A stretch of 64,000 bases of DNA from Pseudomonas sp. G.S.17 (lineage in GTDB: Bacteria > Pseudomonadota > Gammaproteobacteria > Pseudomonadales > Pseudomonadaceae), in the NCBI RefSeq assembly GCF_038096165.1, contig NZ_CP151076.1, positions 1 to 64,000 on the forward strand, given 5' to 3'. Made by a program: the position numbers and the translations under genes. The notes under the pieces were generated by a model. That model was not told the DNA's origin and did no database searches. It saw nothing but the letters and a program-made list of their open reading frames with translations. Shown in pieces: positions 13,704-25,038 of the stretch (position 1 is its first letter; every line of letters begins with the position of its first letter).

Positions 13704-14255
13704 ATGGCACGCTGCTTTTGGTGCAACGATGACCCTGTTTACATCGATTATCACGATCTGGAGTGGGGCGTACCGCTGCGCGATGCGCAGAAGCTCTTCG
13801 AGTTGCTTTTGCTCGAAGGGTTCCAGGCGGGCCTTTCATGGATCACGGTTCTGAAGAAACGCCCGCGTTATCGTGAGGTCATGTTCGGTTTCGACGTGCA
13901 GCGTGTCGCCGACATGACTGACGCCGATATCGAAGCGCTGATGCTTGAACCGGGCATCATTCGCAACCGCCTCAAACTGAACGCCGCACGCCGCAACGCC
14001 AGAGCCTGGTTGGCTTTGGACAATCCGGTGGAGTTTCTCTGGTCCTTCGTCGGCGGGCAGCAGAAGGTCAATCACTTCAAGGATCGCAGCCAGGTTCCGG
14101 CCATCACGCCAGAGGCCGAAGCCATGAGCAAAGCCTTGAAGAAGGCCGGCTTCACGTTCGTCGGACCGACGATTTGTTACGCCTATATGCAGTCCAGCGG
14201 CATGGTCATGGATCACACCATCGACTGTGATCGCTACGCGGTTTTGACTCGCTGA
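13704..14255 (+). CDS. tag: DNA-3-methyladenine glycosylase I
   Basis: Constitutive base-excision repair enzyme that removes 3-methyladenine. The 183-residue protein starts MARCFWCNDDP; the paired cysteines, with the late DHTIDCDRY segment, form the structural zinc site of the Tag family. The DLEWG segment carries the conserved active-site glutamate. It is followed after 38 bases by a lipid A type acyltransferase on the same strand, the order seen in P. aeruginosa PA0010-PA0011. Confidence 0.96.
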   Translation: MARCFWCNDDPVYIDYHDLEWGVPLRDAQKLFELLLLEGFQAGLSWITVLKKRPRYREVMFGFDVQRVADMTDADIEALMLEPGIIRNRLKLNAARRNARAWLALDNPVEFLWSFVGGQQKVNHFKDRSQVPAITPEAEAMSKALKKAGFTFVGPTICYAYMQSSGMVMDHTIDCDRYAVLTR

Positions 14256-14293
14256 TGGTTACAATGGCCGCCTTGAGATTTAGGGAGTGATCT

Positions 14294-15181
14294 GTGGAAA
14301 AGTTTAAAGGCGCCCTGATGGTTGGCGCATTGCGCCTGTTCGCCCTGCTGCCGTGGCGCGTTGTGCAGTGGGTTGGCACCGGCATCGGCTGGCTGATGTG
14401 GAAGTTGCCGAACCGCTCCCGTGAAGTGGCGCGGATCAATCTAGCCAAGTGCTTCCCGGAAATGGACGCCGCCGAACGCGAGCGTCTGGTCGGGCAAAGC
14501 TTGATGGACATCGGCAAGACCTTGACCGAAAGCGCCTGCGCCTGGATCTGGCCTGCCCAGAAATCCATCGATCTGGTGCGTGAAGTCGAAGGCCTCGATG
14601 TGCTCAAGGAAGCGCTGGCGTCCGGCAAGGGCGTGGTCGGCATCACCAGTCACCTGGGCAACTGGGAAGTGCTCAATCACTTCTATTGCAGCCAGTGCAA
14701 ACCGATCATTTTCTACCGGCCACCAAAGCTCAAGGCGGTGGACGACCTGCTGCGCAAACAGCGAGTGCAATTGGGCAACCGCGTCGCCGCGTCCACCAAG
14801 GAAGGCATTCTCAGTGTCATCAAGGAAGTGCGCAAAGGTGGCTCGGTGGGCATTCCGGCTGATCCGGAGCCTGCGGAATCGGCGGGTATCTTCGTGCCGT
14901 TCTTCGCCACCCAGGCCCTGACCAGCAAGTTCGTGCCCAACATGCTGGCGGGCGGCAAAGCGGTCGGCGTATTCCTGCATGCCATGCGCCTGCCGGACGG
15001 TTCGGGTTACAAAGTCGTGCTCGAAGCCGCGCCGGAAGCGATGTACAGCACCGACGCCGCAACCTCGGCTGCGGCCATGAGCAAGGTCGTCGAGAAATAC
15101 GTGCGGGCGTATCCGAGCCAATACATGTGGACGATGAAACGCTTCAAGAAGCGCCCGGCCGGGGAAGCCCGCTGGTATTGA
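14294..15181 (+). CDS. Lipid A biosynthesis lauroyl acyltransferase (HtrB/LpxL family)
   Basis: Predicted late acyltransferase that adds a secondary fatty acid to lipid A at the cytoplasmic face of the inner membrane. The 295-residue protein has an N-terminal membrane anchor (about 10-30) and the family catalytic H-X4-E as SHLGNWE. GTG start with GGGAG four bases upstream. It corresponds by position to PA0011, one of two such paralogues in P. aeruginosa; the acyl chain and position used cannot be read from sequence. It converges on trkA across 52 bases with only weak hairpin potential. Confidence 0.9.
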   Translation: MEKFKGALMVGALRLFALLPWRVVQWVGTGIGWLMWKLPNRSREVARINLAKCFPEMDAAERERLVGQSLMDIGKTLTESACAWIWPAQKSIDLVREVEGLDVLKEALASGKGVVGITSHLGNWEVLNHFYCSQCKPIIFYRPPKLKAVDDLLRKQRVQLGNRVAASTKEGILSVIKEVRKGGSVGIPADPEPAESAGIFVPFFATQALTSKFVPNMLAGGKAVGVFLHAMRLPDGSGYKVVLEAAPEAMYSTDAATSAAAMSKVVEKYVRAYPSQYMWTMKRFKKRPAGEARWY

Positions 15182-15233
15182 AAGCCGCCGCCCGGTTCAA
15201 CGCGACCCGGCAACCGTACGGAAGTCAGGGGCG

Positions 15234-16607
15234 TTAAAAGAAACTCAACCCCACCTGGAACAGCCGCTCCACATCGCGGATGTATTTTTTATCCACAAGG
15301 AACAGGATCACGTGGTCGCCCGAGGCGATCACCGTGGCGTCGTGGGCGATGATCACTTCGTCGGCGCGGATGATGGCGCCAATGGTGGTGCCCGACGGCA
15401 GCGCGATGTCCTTGATGGCTTTGCCGATCACCTTGCTGGATTTCGCGTCGCCATGGGCCACGGCCTCGATGGCTTCTGCTGCGCCCCGGCGTAGCGAGTG
15501 GACGCTGACGATGTCGCCGCGACGCACGTGGGTCAGCAAGGTGCCGATGGTCGCCAGTTGCGGGCTCACTGCGATATCGATTTCCCCGCCCTGCACCAGA
15601 TCGACGTAAGCCGGGTTGTTGATGATGGTCATCACCTTGCGCGCACCCATGCGCTTGGCCAGCAGCGACGACATGATGTTGGCTTCGTCGTCGTTGGTCA
15701 GCGCCAGGAACAGGTCGGTGTTGGCGATGTTCTCTTCCATCAACAGATCGCGGTCCGAGGCGCTGCCTTGCAGGACCACGGTGCTATTGAGGGTTTCCGA
15801 AAGGTAGCGGCAGCGCGCCGGGTTCATCTCGATGATCTTGACCTGATAGCGGCTTTCGATAGCCTCCGCCAAGCGCTCGCCGATATGTCCGCCGCCGGCA
15901 ATGACGATACGTTTGTAGTTCTCGTCCAGCCGGCGCATCTCGCCCATCACCGCACGAATATCAGCCTTGGCAGCAATGAAGAACACCTCGTCGTCGGCTT
16001 CGATGACGGTATCACCCTGAGGCAGAATCGGCCGGTCGCGACGGAAGATCGCCGCCACGCGCATGTCGACGTTGGGCATGTGTTCGCGCAGTTGGCGCAA
16101 TTGCTGACCTACCAGTGGCCCGCCGTAATACGCTTTCACCGCCACCAGTTGCGCCTTGCCACCGGCGAAGTCGATTACCTGCAAAGAGCCGGGGTATTCG
16201 ATCAGGCGCTTGATGTAATTGGTGACCACTTGCTCGGGGCTGATCAGCACGTCCACGGGAATCGCGTCGTTGTCGAACAGTCCGGCGCGCGTCAGGTAAG
16301 CCGCTTCGCGCACCCGGGCGATTTTCGTCGGGGTATGAAACAGCGTGTACGCAACCTGGCAGGCGACCATGTTGGTTTCGTCGCTGCTGGTCACGGCGAC
16401 CAGCATGTCGGCATCCTCGGCACCGGCCTGACGCAATACGGTCGGGAACGAGCCTCGGCCCTGCACGGTGCGGATATCCAGGCGGTCGCCCAGATCACGC
16501 AGCCGATCGCCGTCGGTGTCGACCACCGTGATGTCGTTGGCTTCACCGGCCAGATGTTCCGCCAGCGTCCCGCCCACCTGTCCGGCGCCGAGGATGATGA
16601 TTTTCAA
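15234..16607 (-). CDS. trkA: Trk potassium uptake regulatory subunit TrkA
   Basis: Peripheral cytoplasmic subunit that binds NAD(H) and gates the TrkH/TrkG potassium channel. The 457-residue protein is a tandem repeat of Rossmann plus C-terminal TrkA domains: the first dinucleotide motif is ILGAGQVGG at the N terminus and the second IAGGGHIGE near residue 237. Length is normal. It is the last gene of a def-fmt-rsmB-trkA run, separated from rsmB by a REP-type repeat. A perfect DnaA box lies in its 3' end (15289-15297). Confidence 0.97.
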   Translation of the reverse strand: MKIIILGAGQVGGTLAEHLAGEANDITVVDTDGDRLRDLGDRLDIRTVQGRGSFPTVLRQAGAEDADMLVAVTSSDETNMVACQVAYTLFHTPTKIARVREAAYLTRAGLFDNDAIPVDVLISPEQVVTNYIKRLIEYPGSLQVIDFAGGKAQLVAVKAYYGGPLVGQQLRQLREHMPNVDMRVAAIFRRDRPILPQGDTVIEADDEVFFIAAKADIRAVMGEMRRLDENYKRIVIAGGGHIGERLAEAIESRYQVKIIEMNPARCRYLSETLNSTVVLQGSASDRDLLMEENIANTDLFLALTNDDEANIMSSLLAKRMGARKVMTIINNPAYVDLVQGGEIDIAVSPQLATIGTLLTHVRRGDIVSVHSLRRGAAEAIEAVAHGDAKSSKVIGKAIKDIALPSGTTIGAIIRADEVIIAHDATVIASGDHVILFLVDKKYIRDVERLFQVGLSFF

Positions 16608-16656
16608 TCAGTTGCTCCTTGAAGCGCGACGTGATCGCAAAGCCAATACGCACCCT

Positions 16657-16747
16657 GTGGGAGCCGAGCTTGCTCGCGAAGACGGTCTGTCTGGTCTAGA
16701 TAATTTTCTGGATATACCGGCCTCTTCGCGAGCAAGCTCGCTCCCAC
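16657..16747. repeat. REPIN-type palindromic repeat, family A
   Basis: A 91-bp element whose ends are inverted copies: GTGGGAGCCGAGCTTGCTCG at the left and its near complement at the right. Each arm is itself palindromic (GAGCTTGCTC). This is the common P. fluorescens REP doublet. It lies in the rsmB-trkA gap. Confidence 0.9.
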
Positions 16748-16770
16748 GCAGGTCATCCAGCGTAGCTGTA

Positions 16771-18087
16771 TCACGCCGCTATCTTGATCAGTTTGGCGTA
16801 ATAAAACCCGTCATGCCCGCCTTCCTGCGCCAATAGCTGGCGGCCGTGAGGCTGTTTCAGGCCGGGAGGTTGTTGGCCGAGTTGCCCGGCGATATCCAGT
16901 TCCCGCGCGCCTGAAGTCCGGGCGAGGAACGCGGCGATGACTTCGGTATTTTCCATCGGCAGCGTCGAGCAGGTGGCATATAAAAGTACGCCGCCAACCT
17001 GCAACGTCGGCCACAGCGCGTCGAGCAGTTCGCCTTGCAACGTCGTCAGGGCCGGAATGTCATCGGCCTGACGGGTCAGCTTGATGTCCGGATGGCGACG
17101 AATCACGCCTGTTGCCGAACAAGGTGCGTCGAGCAGGATGCGATCAAACTGCTTGCAGTCCCACCATTGCGCGGTTTCCCGGGCGTCGGCAGCGATCAAC
17201 TCGGCGCACAGGCCCAGACGTGCGAGGTTTTCCCGAACGCGAACCAGACGCTTGGCTTCCAGATCCACGGCGACCACACCGGCCAGCGCCGGTTGGACTT
17301 CCAGCAAATGGCAGGTTTTGCCACCGGGTGCGCAGCAGGCGTCGAGCACGCGTTGGCCGGGCGCCAGTTCGAGCAGATCGGCGGCCAGTTGCGCGGCTTC
17401 GTCCTGCACGCTGATCCAGCCTTCGGCAAAGCCCGGCAGGTTGCGGACATCGCAAGGTTCAGTCAGCAAAATGCCGTCCTGGCTGAAGGTGCAGGCGCTG
17501 GCTTCAATGTCAGCGGCGCCTAACAACTGCAAGTATTGGTCACGGTTGTTATGCCGACGATTGACCCGCAGGATCATCGGCGGATGTGCGTTGTTGGCGG
17601 CGCAGATCGCTTCCCATTGTTCCGGCCAGGCGGCTTTCAACGCCTTTTGCAGCCAGCGCGGGTGGGAAGTACGAACTACCGGATCATGTTCCAGCTCGGC
17701 CAACAGCGCTTCGCTTTCCCGCTGGGCGCGGCGCAACACGGCGTTGAGCAGAGCTTTGGCCCAGGGCTTTTTCAGCTTGTCGGCGCAACCGACGGTTTCA
17801 CCGATGGCGGCATGCGCCGGGATTCGCGTGTAGAGCAGCTGATACAAGCCCACCAGCAGCAATGCTTCGACGTCGGCATCAGCGACCTTGAAGGGTTTTT
17901 GCAGCAGTTTCTCCGCCAGCGCCGACAGCCGTGGCTGCCAGCGGGCGGTGCCGAATGCCAGATCCTGGGTCAGGCCTCGATCACGAATCTCGACTTTATC
18001 CATCTGGGTTGGCAGCGAACTGTTCAGCGACGCTTTGCCGCTGAGTACCGCGGCCAATGCCTTGGCGGCGGCCAGGCGCGGGTTCAT
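16771..18087 (-). CDS. rsmB: 16S rRNA (cytosine-967-C5) methyltransferase RsmB
   Basis: SAM-dependent methyltransferase that makes m5C967 in 16S rRNA. The 438-residue protein has an N-terminal NusB-like RNA-binding domain (about 1-140) and a C-terminal Rossmann methyltransferase domain. The two cysteines of the RNA m5C family are visible in DAPCSATG and ATCSTL. Its ATG overlaps the fmt stop by four bases, so the two are translationally coupled, as is usual for fmt-rsmB. Confidence 0.97.
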   Translation of the reverse strand: MNPRLAAAKALAAVLSGKASLNSSLPTQMDKVEIRDRGLTQDLAFGTARWQPRLSALAEKLLQKPFKVADADVEALLLVGLYQLLYTRIPAHAAIGETVGCADKLKKPWAKALLNAVLRRAQRESEALLAELEHDPVVRTSHPRWLQKALKAAWPEQWEAICAANNAHPPMILRVNRRHNNRDQYLQLLGAADIEASACTFSQDGILLTEPCDVRNLPGFAEGWISVQDEAAQLAADLLELAPGQRVLDACCAPGGKTCHLLEVQPALAGVVAVDLEAKRLVRVRENLARLGLCAELIAADARETAQWWDCKQFDRILLDAPCSATGVIRRHPDIKLTRQADDIPALTTLQGELLDALWPTLQVGGVLLYATCSTLPMENTEVIAAFLARTSGARELDIAGQLGQQPPGLKQPHGRQLLAQEGGHDGFYYAKLIKIAA

Positions 18088-19043
18088 TGACCCGTTACCG
18101 GTTGGCCCAGCACGGTGCCGACGGCGAATTTCTCGCGGCGGCTGTTGAACAGATCAGTAAAGTTCAGCGGTTTGCCGCCGGGCAGTTGCAGGCGGGTCAG
18201 ACGCAAGGCGCCTTCGCCACAGCCGACAATCAGACCGTCCTTGCTGGCGGCGAGAATTTCGCCCGGCGCGCCCTGCCCTTCGGCAATGCTGGCGGCCAAC
18301 ACCTTCAGGGCTTCGCCATTGAGGGTGCTGTGGCAGATTGGCCACGGATTGAAGGCACGTACCAATCGCTCCAGCTCAACGGCCGGACGATTCCAGTCGA
18401 TGCGTGCTTCGTCTTTGTTCAGTTTGTGGGCGTAAGTGGCGAGGCTGTCGTCCTGCACTTCGCCGACCAGCGAACCGTCGGCCAAACCGGCAATGGCTTG
18501 CAGAACCGCCGGTGGGCCAAGTTCAGCAAGGCGATCATGCAGCGTGCCGCCGGTGTCTTCGCCGGTAATTGGCGTCACAGCCTTGAGCAGCATCGGGCCG
18601 GTGTCCAGACCCAGTTCCATGCGCATCACGGTCACGCCGCTTTCTGCATCGCCGGCTTCCACGGCACGCTGAATCGGCGCCGCCCCGCGCCAGCGCGGCA
18701 GCAGCGAGGCATGACTGTTGATGCAGCCCAGACGCGGAATATCCAGCACCACTTGTGGCAGGATCAGGCCATAAGCGACCACCACCAGCAGATCAGGCTT
18801 GAGTGCCGCGAGTTCGGCCTGCGCCGCTGCGTCGCGCAGGGTCGGCGGTTGCAGCACGGGGATGTCATGTTGCAAGGCGAGCTGCTTGACCGGGCTGGGC
18901 ATCAGCTTTTGTCCACGACCTGCCGGGCGATCAGGCTGGGTGTAGACGGCGATGATCTGGTAAGGGCTGTCGAGCAAGGCCTTGAGGTGTTCGGCGGCAA
19001 ATTCGGGGGTGCCGGCGAAGACGATGCGCAGTGGCTCAGTCAT
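18084..19043 (-). CDS. fmt: Methionyl-tRNA formyltransferase
   Basis: Formylates initiator Met-tRNA using 10-formyltetrahydrofolate. The 319-residue protein has the catalytic region [12 protein letters not shown] and the C-terminal tRNA-binding domain. The ATG at 19043, preceded by GAGAAG, gives the conserved start [17 protein letters not shown]; an upstream in-frame start at 19106 would run into a REP repeat and is rejected. It pairs with def (129 bases upstream, with a repeat between), which removes the same formyl group. Confidence 0.98.
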   Translation of the reverse strand: MTEPLRIVFAGTPEFAAEHLKALLDSPYQIIAVYTQPDRPAGRGQKLMPSPVKQLALQHDIPVLQPPTLRDAAAQAELAALKPDLLVVVAYGLILPQVVLDIPRLGCINSHASLLPRWRGAAPIQRAVEAGDAESGVTVMRMELGLDTGPMLLKAVTPITGEDTGGTLHDRLAELGPPAVLQAIAGLADGSLVGEVQDDSLATYAHKLNKDEARIDWNRPAVELERLVRAFNPWPICHSTLNGEALKVLAASIAEGQGAPGEILAASKDGLIVGCGEGALRLTRLQLPGGKPLNFTDLFNSRREKFAVGTVLGQPVTGQ

Positions 19044-19073
19044 GGGCTTCTCGTAGGGAAAGGGGGTGGTCTG

Positions 19074-19162
19074 TGGGAGCCGAGCTTGCTCGCGAAGACG
19101 GTGCATCAGCCCCAGACGATGCAGCGGATGTTCCGGTTATTCGCGAGCAAGCTCGCTCCCAC
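19074..19162. repeat. REPIN-type palindromic repeat, family A
   Basis: An 89-bp element with the same inverted ends as the copy at 16657, placed in the def-fmt gap. The two copies flank fmt-rsmB and offer matched homology for local recombination. Confidence 0.9.
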
Positions 19163-19171
19163 CAAGTCAAA

Positions 19172-19678
19172 TCAAGCGTTCTGCTTGTGCAGTTTTTCCA
19201 GCTTCTTCTTGATCCGGTCGCGCTTGAGGTTGGACAGGTAATCGACGAACAGTTTGCCGTTCAGGTGATCGCATTCATGCTGAATGCACACCGCCAGCAG
19301 ACCTTCGGCGACTTCCTCGTACGGCTTGCCGTCACGATCCAGGGCCTTGATACGGATTTTCTGTGGGCGGTCGACATTCTCATAGAAGCCTGGCACCGAA
19401 AGACAGCCTTCCTGGTACTGGTCGACTTCGTCGGTCAGGGTTTCGATTTGCGGGTTGATGAAAACCCTTGGCTCGCTGCGGTCTTCGCTGAGGTCCATGA
19501 CCACGACGCGCTTATGCACATTGACTTGCGTTGCAGCAAGACCGATGCCTGGCGCTTCGTACATGGTTTCAAACATGTCGTCGACCAACTGGCGAATGCC
19601 GTCGTCCACCTCAGCCACAGGTTTGGCGATGGTGCGAAGGCGCGAATCGGGAAATTCGAGGATGTTTAAAATAGCCAT
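19172..19678 (-). CDS. def: Peptide deformylase
   Basis: Metalloenzyme that removes the N-formyl group from new proteins. The 168-residue protein has all three motifs: [13 protein letters not shown] (metal-binding Cys) and QHECDH (two metal-binding His and the catalytic Glu). Start [15 protein letters not shown] is typical. Divergent from the LysM gene with a 142-base shared gap. Confidence 0.98.
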   Translation of the reverse strand: MAILNILEFPDSRLRTIAKPVAEVDDGIRQLVDDMFETMYEAPGIGLAATQVNVHKRVVVMDLSEDRSEPRVFINPQIETLTDEVDQYQEGCLSVPGFYENVDRPQKIRIKALDRDGKPYEEVAEGLLAVCIQHECDHLNGKLFVDYLSNLKRDRIKKKLEKLHKQNA

Positions 19679-19820
19679 ATACGTAAGAGCTGCACTTGTA
19701 GGGTAAAGTCAAAATCGGCTGCCGGGCTTTAGACGTCGAAGCAGAGCAACCAGTTTTTTGAAACCGAGCCTGATGGGGCTCTATGTTCACGCAAAGCAAC
19801 ATGATAAAGGGATTCACTGC

Positions 19821-20846
19821 ATGAGGAAATCACTACTCGCCCTGCTGCTGTTGGCCTCGACCGGTCTTGTGCAGGCGCAAGTGCAACTCAGGGAAGGCCA
19901 TCCGGAGCGTTACACCGTTGTCGCTGGTGACACGCTTTGGGACATTTCCGGCAAATTTCTCAGCGAGCCGTGGAAATGGCGCGAGATCTGGAGAGCCAAC
20001 CCGCAGATTCACGACCCCGATCTGATCTATCCCGGCGACTCGCTGGCGCTGGTCTACATCGACGGCCAGCCGCGCATCGTGCTCAATCGGGGCGAATCCC
20101 GTGGCACGATCAAGCTCTCGCCGAGCATACGCAGCACGCCGATGGTCGAGGCCATCCCGAGCATTCCGCTGGGCGCGATCAATGCGTTCCTGCTCAGCAA
20201 CCGTATCGTCGACGACCTCGCGCAGTTCAACGAAGCACCGTACATTGTCGCCGGCAACGCCGAGCGCGTGCTCAGCGGCGTGGGCGATCGAATCTACGCC
20301 CGAGGCACGGTCGACCCTGCGCATCCGGTGTATGGCATCTTCCGTAAGGGCAAGACGTACACCGATCCGGTGACCGACGAAGTGCTCGGCATCAACGCTG
20401 ATGACATCGGCGGCGGCGAAATAATTGCGACAGAAGGTGACGTATCGACCCTGATGCTGCGCCGGTCGAACCAGGAAGTCCGCTTGGGCGACCGCTTGTT
20501 CAGCAGTGAAGAACGCGCGATCAACTCCAGCTTCTTGCCGAGTGCGCCCAAGACCCATATCGACGGCCTGATCCTCGACGTGCCGCGTGGCGTGACGCAG
20601 ATTGGTGTGTTCGACGTGGTCACCCTCGACAAGGGCAAGCGTGATGGCCTGGAAGAAGGCAACGTCCTGGCAATCTTCAAAACCGGCGAGATGGTTCGCG
20701 ATCGTATCACCGGTGAACAAGTCAAAGTTCCTGATGAGCGTTCCGGGTTGCTGATGATTTTCCGCGCCTACGACAAACTCAGCTACGGTCTGGTTTTGCA
20801 CGCGAGCCGATCTTTGGCGATCATGGACAAGGTTCGTAATCCATAG
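19821..20846 (+). CDS. LysM-domain peptidoglycan-binding protein, exported
   Basis: A 341-residue exported protein with a signal peptide (about 1-21, ending VQAQ) and one LysM domain near residues 31-80 (YTVVAGDTLWDIS to PGDSLAL), which binds peptidoglycan. The remaining 250 residues are a conserved region without a catalytic motif I recognise. I chose the ATG at 19821 because it begins the signal peptide; the longer in-frame start is not credible. It is the usual def/dprA neighbour in Pseudomonas (PA0020 position). Function beyond envelope binding is unknown. Confidence 0.88.
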   Translation: MRKSLLALLLLASTGLVQAQVQLREGHPERYTVVAGDTLWDISGKFLSEPWKWREIWRANPQIHDPDLIYPGDSLALVYIDGQPRIVLNRGESRGTIKLSPSIRSTPMVEAIPSIPLGAINAFLLSNRIVDDLAQFNEAPYIVAGNAERVLSGVGDRIYARGTVDPAHPVYGIFRKGKTYTDPVTDEVLGINADDIGGGEIIATEGDVSTLMLRRSNQEVRLGDRLFSSEERAINSSFLPSAPKTHIDGLILDVPRGVTQIGVFDVVTLDKGKRDGLEEGNVLAIFKTGEMVRDRITGEQVKVPDERSGLLMIFRAYDKLSYGLVLHASRSLAIMDKVRNP

Positions 20847-20915
20847 CCGTATGTTTGCAGAATTGATACAGATTCTCGTTGCTAACGTTCAGTTATCAAA
20901 TAGTTGTCAACAGAG

Positions 20916-20924
20916 TTATCCACA
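20916..20924 (+). other. DnaA box (perfect 9-mer), upstream of dprA
   Basis: TTATCCACA in the gap between the LysM gene and dprA, 46 bases before the dprA start. A second perfect box lies inside dprA at 21533-21541. A hairpin GCCCACC/GGTGGGC at 20930-20949 follows but lacks a T tract. Confidence 0.55.
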
Positions 20925-20969
20925 GGTTTGCCCACCGCCTGAGGTGGGCTACAGATCAAGGAAGATCTT

Positions 20970-22082
20970 ATGCCGCTGTTCGAAAAAGCTGCTGCTTCGC
21001 CTGCTGAACTGGAAGCGCGCCTGCGCCTGCATCGCTTGCCGGAGGTCGGCCCCAAGCGTTTTCGCAAGCTCATTGACGCGTTTGGTTGCGGCTCGTCCGC
21101 GCTGTCCGCACCAGCCAGTGCATGGCGAGCACTGGGCTTGCCATCGGCCTGCGCCGAGGCGCGACGCGAGCCGAGTGTTCGCGACGGCGCCAGCGCTGCA
21201 TTAGCCTGGCTGGAGCGTCCGGGCCAGCATTTGCTGATGTGGGACGATCCTGAGTACCCCGCCTTGCTCGCGGAAATCCCCGATCCACCGCCACTGCTGT
21301 TCGTCGCAGGCGACCCCCATATTCTTGAACGTCCGCAGCTGGGCATGGTCGGCAGCCGCCGCGCCTCACGGCCCGGGCTGGATACCGCAGCCGCTTTCGC
21401 GCGTAGCCTGGCCAGCGGCGGATTTGTGATTACCAGCGGCCTGGCGCTGGGCATCGACGCCGCCGCGCACCAAGGCGCGCTGGATGTCGGCGGCGCGACA
21501 ATCGGCGTACTTGGCACCGGCCTCGAAAAACTTTATCCACAGCGCAATCGTCAGTTGGCGGCGAGGATGGCGGCCGAGGGCAGCGCAGTCATTTCCGAGT
21601 TCCCGCTGGACGCCGGACCGGTCGCCAGTAACTTCCCGCGCCGCAACCGGATCATCAGCGGTTTGTCCCTCGGCGTGCTGGTGGTCGAGGCCAGCGTCGC
21701 CAGCGGCTCGTTGATTACTGCGCGGCTGGCGGCTGAGCAAGGGCGCGAGGTGTACGCCATTCCTGGTTCGATTCATCACCCCGGCGCGCGCGGCTGCCAT
21801 CAGCTGATCCGAGATGGCGCAGTGCTGGTGGAAACCGTCGAGCACATTCTCGAAGCCTTGCGCGGCTGGCAGGTTCAGGCGCCTTCCTGCGCTGCGCCCG
21901 AACCCCAGGCCGCGCCGCGCCATCCGTTGCTCGCGCTGCTTTACGCTGCGCCGCATACCAGTGAAGCGCTGGCGGTGTCCAGCGGCTGGCCGTTGCCCAA
22001 AGTCCTCGCGGCGTTGACCGAGCTTGAGCTGGACGGCCATATCGCCAGTGAAGCGGGACGATGGTTCGGCCGCGCGCGCTAA
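20970..22082 (+). CDS. dprA: DNA-processing protein DprA (Smf)
   Basis: Binds incoming single-stranded DNA and loads RecA during natural transformation; widely conserved even in species not known to be competent. The 370-residue protein has an N-terminal SAM-like helical region, a Rossmann-like DprA core with GSRRAS and SGLALGIDAAAH, and a C-terminal winged-helix region. ATG start with AAGGAAG upstream. tsaC follows after 38 bases on the same strand, the normal arrangement. Confidence 0.97.
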   Translation: MPLFEKAAASPAELEARLRLHRLPEVGPKRFRKLIDAFGCGSSALSAPASAWRALGLPSACAEARREPSVRDGASAALAWLERPGQHLLMWDDPEYPALLAEIPDPPPLLFVAGDPHILERPQLGMVGSRRASRPGLDTAAAFARSLASGGFVITSGLALGIDAAAHQGALDVGGATIGVLGTGLEKLYPQRNRQLAARMAAEGSAVISEFPLDAGPVASNFPRRNRIISGLSLGVLVVEASVASGSLITARLAAEQGREVYAIPGSIHHPGARGCHQLIRDGAVLVETVEHILEALRGWQVQAPSCAAPEPQAAPRHPLLALLYAAPHTSEALAVSSGWPLPKVLAALTELELDGHIASEAGRWFGRAR

Positions 22083-22120
22083 GGTTAAACTGCTCGCAGT
22101 GTTTATCGGAGATGTAACCA

Positions 22121-22678
22121 ATGGTCAGCAGTTGGCGTGTGCAACAAGCCGCTCGCGAGATTCGCGCCGGTGCGGTAATTGCCTACCCAACCGAGGCGGT
22201 ATGGGGTTTGGGGTGTGATCCATGGGACGAAGAGGCGGTGTATCGCTTGTTGGCGATCAAGTCACGGCCTGTGGACAAGGGCCTGATCATGGTTGCCGAC
22301 AATATCCGCCAGTTCGATTTTCTGTTCGAGGATTTCCCCGAGCTGTGGCTCGACCGCATGGCCAGCACCTGGCCGGGGCCGAATACCTGGCTGGTGCCGC
22401 ATCAAAACCTGTTGCCCGAGTGGATCACCGGGGTTCATGAAACCGTGGCCTTGCGCGTCAGCGATCACCCGACGGTGCGTGAACTGTGCGCCTTGGTCGG
22501 CCCGCTGATTTCGACCTCGGCCAACCCTGCCGGTCGCCCGGCGGCCCGCACGCGGATTCGCGTCGAGCAGTATTTCCGGGGGCAGATCGATGGTGTGCTC
22601 GGCGGCAACCTGGGCGGCCGTCGAAACCCCAGCGTGATACGCGATATCGCCACAGGGCAGGTAGTTCGCGCGGGATAG
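22121..22678 (+). CDS. tsaC: Threonylcarbamoyl-AMP synthase TsaC (YrdC/Sua5 family)
   Basis: Makes threonylcarbamoyl-AMP from threonine, bicarbonate and ATP, the first step of t6A37 modification of ANN-decoding tRNAs. The 185-residue YrdC domain shows [15 protein letters not shown] and the late [12 protein letters not shown] motif. Short TsaC form without the Sua5 extension. Probably cotranscribed with dprA; followed by a REP-type repeat. Confidence 0.96.
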   Translation: MVSSWRVQQAAREIRAGAVIAYPTEAVWGLGCDPWDEEAVYRLLAIKSRPVDKGLIMVADNIRQFDFLFEDFPELWLDRMASTWPGPNTWLVPHQNLLPEWITGVHETVALRVSDHPTVRELCALVGPLISTSANPAGRPAARTRIRVEQYFRGQIDGVLGGNLGGRRNPSVIRDIATGQVVRAG

Positions 22679-22688
22679 CAGAGCTATT

Positions 22689-22779
22689 GTGGGAGCGAGC
22701 TTGCTCGCGAAGGCAATCCTCTGAACGCGGAAAAACGCATTGGATGTCTTGGCCCCTTCGCAAGCAAGCTTGCTCCCAC
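22689..22779. repeat. REPIN-type palindromic repeat, family A
   Basis: A 91-bp element with GTGGGAGCGAGCTTGCTCGC at the left end and its near complement at the right, placed between the convergent genes tsaC and qor. Confidence 0.9.
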
Positions 22780-22808
22780 CAAGTTCGCTCCAACAGATCA
22801 GCAGCTAG

Positions 22809-23786
22809 TCAAGGCACCAGAATTGTCGAACCAGTCGTGCGTCGGCCCGACAATTCGATCTGTGCCTTGGCGGCATCCTTCAGGGCGTATTGCTGGATGT
22901 TGTCGACCTGCAGTTTGCCGCTGGCGACCATCTCGAACAGCTCGTCAGCCATGCGTTGCAGGTTCTCGGCGTTATTGGCGTAAGAGCCCAGCGTCGGGCG
23001 CGTTACGTACAGCGAGCCTTTCTGCGCGAGAATCCCCAGATTGACGCCCGCTACCGGCCCGGACGCATTGCCGAAACTGACCAGCAGGCCACGCGGCGCA
23101 ACGCAGTCGAGCGAGGTCAGCCAGGTGTCCTGACCCACGCCGTCGTAGACCACCGGGCATTTCTTGCCATCAGTCAGTTCCAGCACGCGCTTGGCAACAT
23201 CTTCATGGCTGTAATCGATGGTTTCCCATGCGCCCAGGGCTTTGGCATGAGCGGCTTTCTCAGCCGAGCTGACGGTGCCGATCACTTTTGCGCCCAACGA
23301 CTTCGCCCACTGGCAGGCCAGCGAACCGACGCCACCGGCGGCAGCGTGGAACAAAATGGTGTCGCCCGACTTCACGTCATAGGTCTGACGCAGCAGGTAC
23401 TGCACGGTCAGGCCCTTGAGCATCACGGCAGCGGCTTGCTCGAAGCTGATCGCTTCCGGCAGATGCACGAGATGATCCTGAGGCAATGTGTGCAGATCGC
23501 TGTAGCTGCCCAGCGGGCCGGTGCCGTAAGCCACGCGGTCGCCGACCTTGAAGCGGGTCACTTCGCTGCCCACCGCATCGACGATGCCCGCGCCTTCATT
23601 ACCCAGGCCCGATGGCATCGACGGCGCTGGGTACAGGCCGCTGCGGTAATAGGTGTCGATGAAATTCAGGCCGATGGCCTTGTTGCGCACACGTACCTGT
23701 TGCGGGCCTGGCTCGGCAGGTTCGAAGTCCACATACTCGAGAACTTCCGGGCCGCCGATAGTGCTGAACTGGATACGCTTTGCCAT
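22809..23786 (-). CDS. qor: NADPH:quinone oxidoreductase (zeta-crystallin type)
   Basis: Medium-chain dehydrogenase/reductase predicted to reduce quinones with NADPH in the cytoplasm. The 325-residue protein has the GroES-like N-terminal domain and a Rossmann domain with AAAGGVGSLACQWAK. It lacks the zinc-ligand cysteines of alcohol dehydrogenases, as expected for this branch. Start ATG with GGAGAGAG upstream. Divergent from hemF. Confidence 0.94.
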   Translation of the reverse strand: MAKRIQFSTIGGPEVLEYVDFEPAEPGPQQVRVRNKAIGLNFIDTYYRSGLYPAPSMPSGLGNEGAGIVDAVGSEVTRFKVGDRVAYGTGPLGSYSDLHTLPQDHLVHLPEAISFEQAAAVMLKGLTVQYLLRQTYDVKSGDTILFHAAAGGVGSLACQWAKSLGAKVIGTVSSAEKAAHAKALGAWETIDYSHEDVAKRVLELTDGKKCPVVYDGVGQDTWLTSLDCVAPRGLLVSFGNASGPVAGVNLGILAQKGSLYVTRPTLGSYANNAENLQRMADELFEMVASGKLQVDNIQQYALKDAAKAQIELSGRRTTGSTILVP

Positions 23787-23822
23787 TTGCTCTCTCCGTA
23801 ATGAATCGAAACAAGAATCTGA

Positions 23823-24890
<1,068 letters not shown>

Positions 24891-24911
24891 TTCAACTCTG
24901 TTGGAGGTTTT

Positions 24912-24999
24912 GTAGGACCGGCTTTAGCCGGGAGGGCAATTGACGCCTTCGCGACTAAAGTCGCTCCTACGGCCCATTCGCGAGCAAGCTCGCTCCCAC
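24912..24999. repeat. Mosaic REP-type repeat (family B left end, family A right end)
   Basis: The left end GTAGGACCGGCTTTAGCCGG is a family B arm. A third arm type, GCGACTAAAGTCGCTCCTAC, lies in the middle (24951-24970). The right end (24978-24999) is a family A arm. Total length 88 bp, the same as intact elements, although the ends cannot pair with each other. Confidence 0.8.
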
Positions 25000-25038
25000 A
25001 CAAGTTCGCTCCGGATCTGGAATAAGACAGGAATACCC

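Noticed and set aside
20930..20949. Hairpin between the LysM gene and dprA as a terminator
   Set aside because: The stem GCCCACC/GGTGGGC has no T tract on either strand, so it is not a standard terminator.
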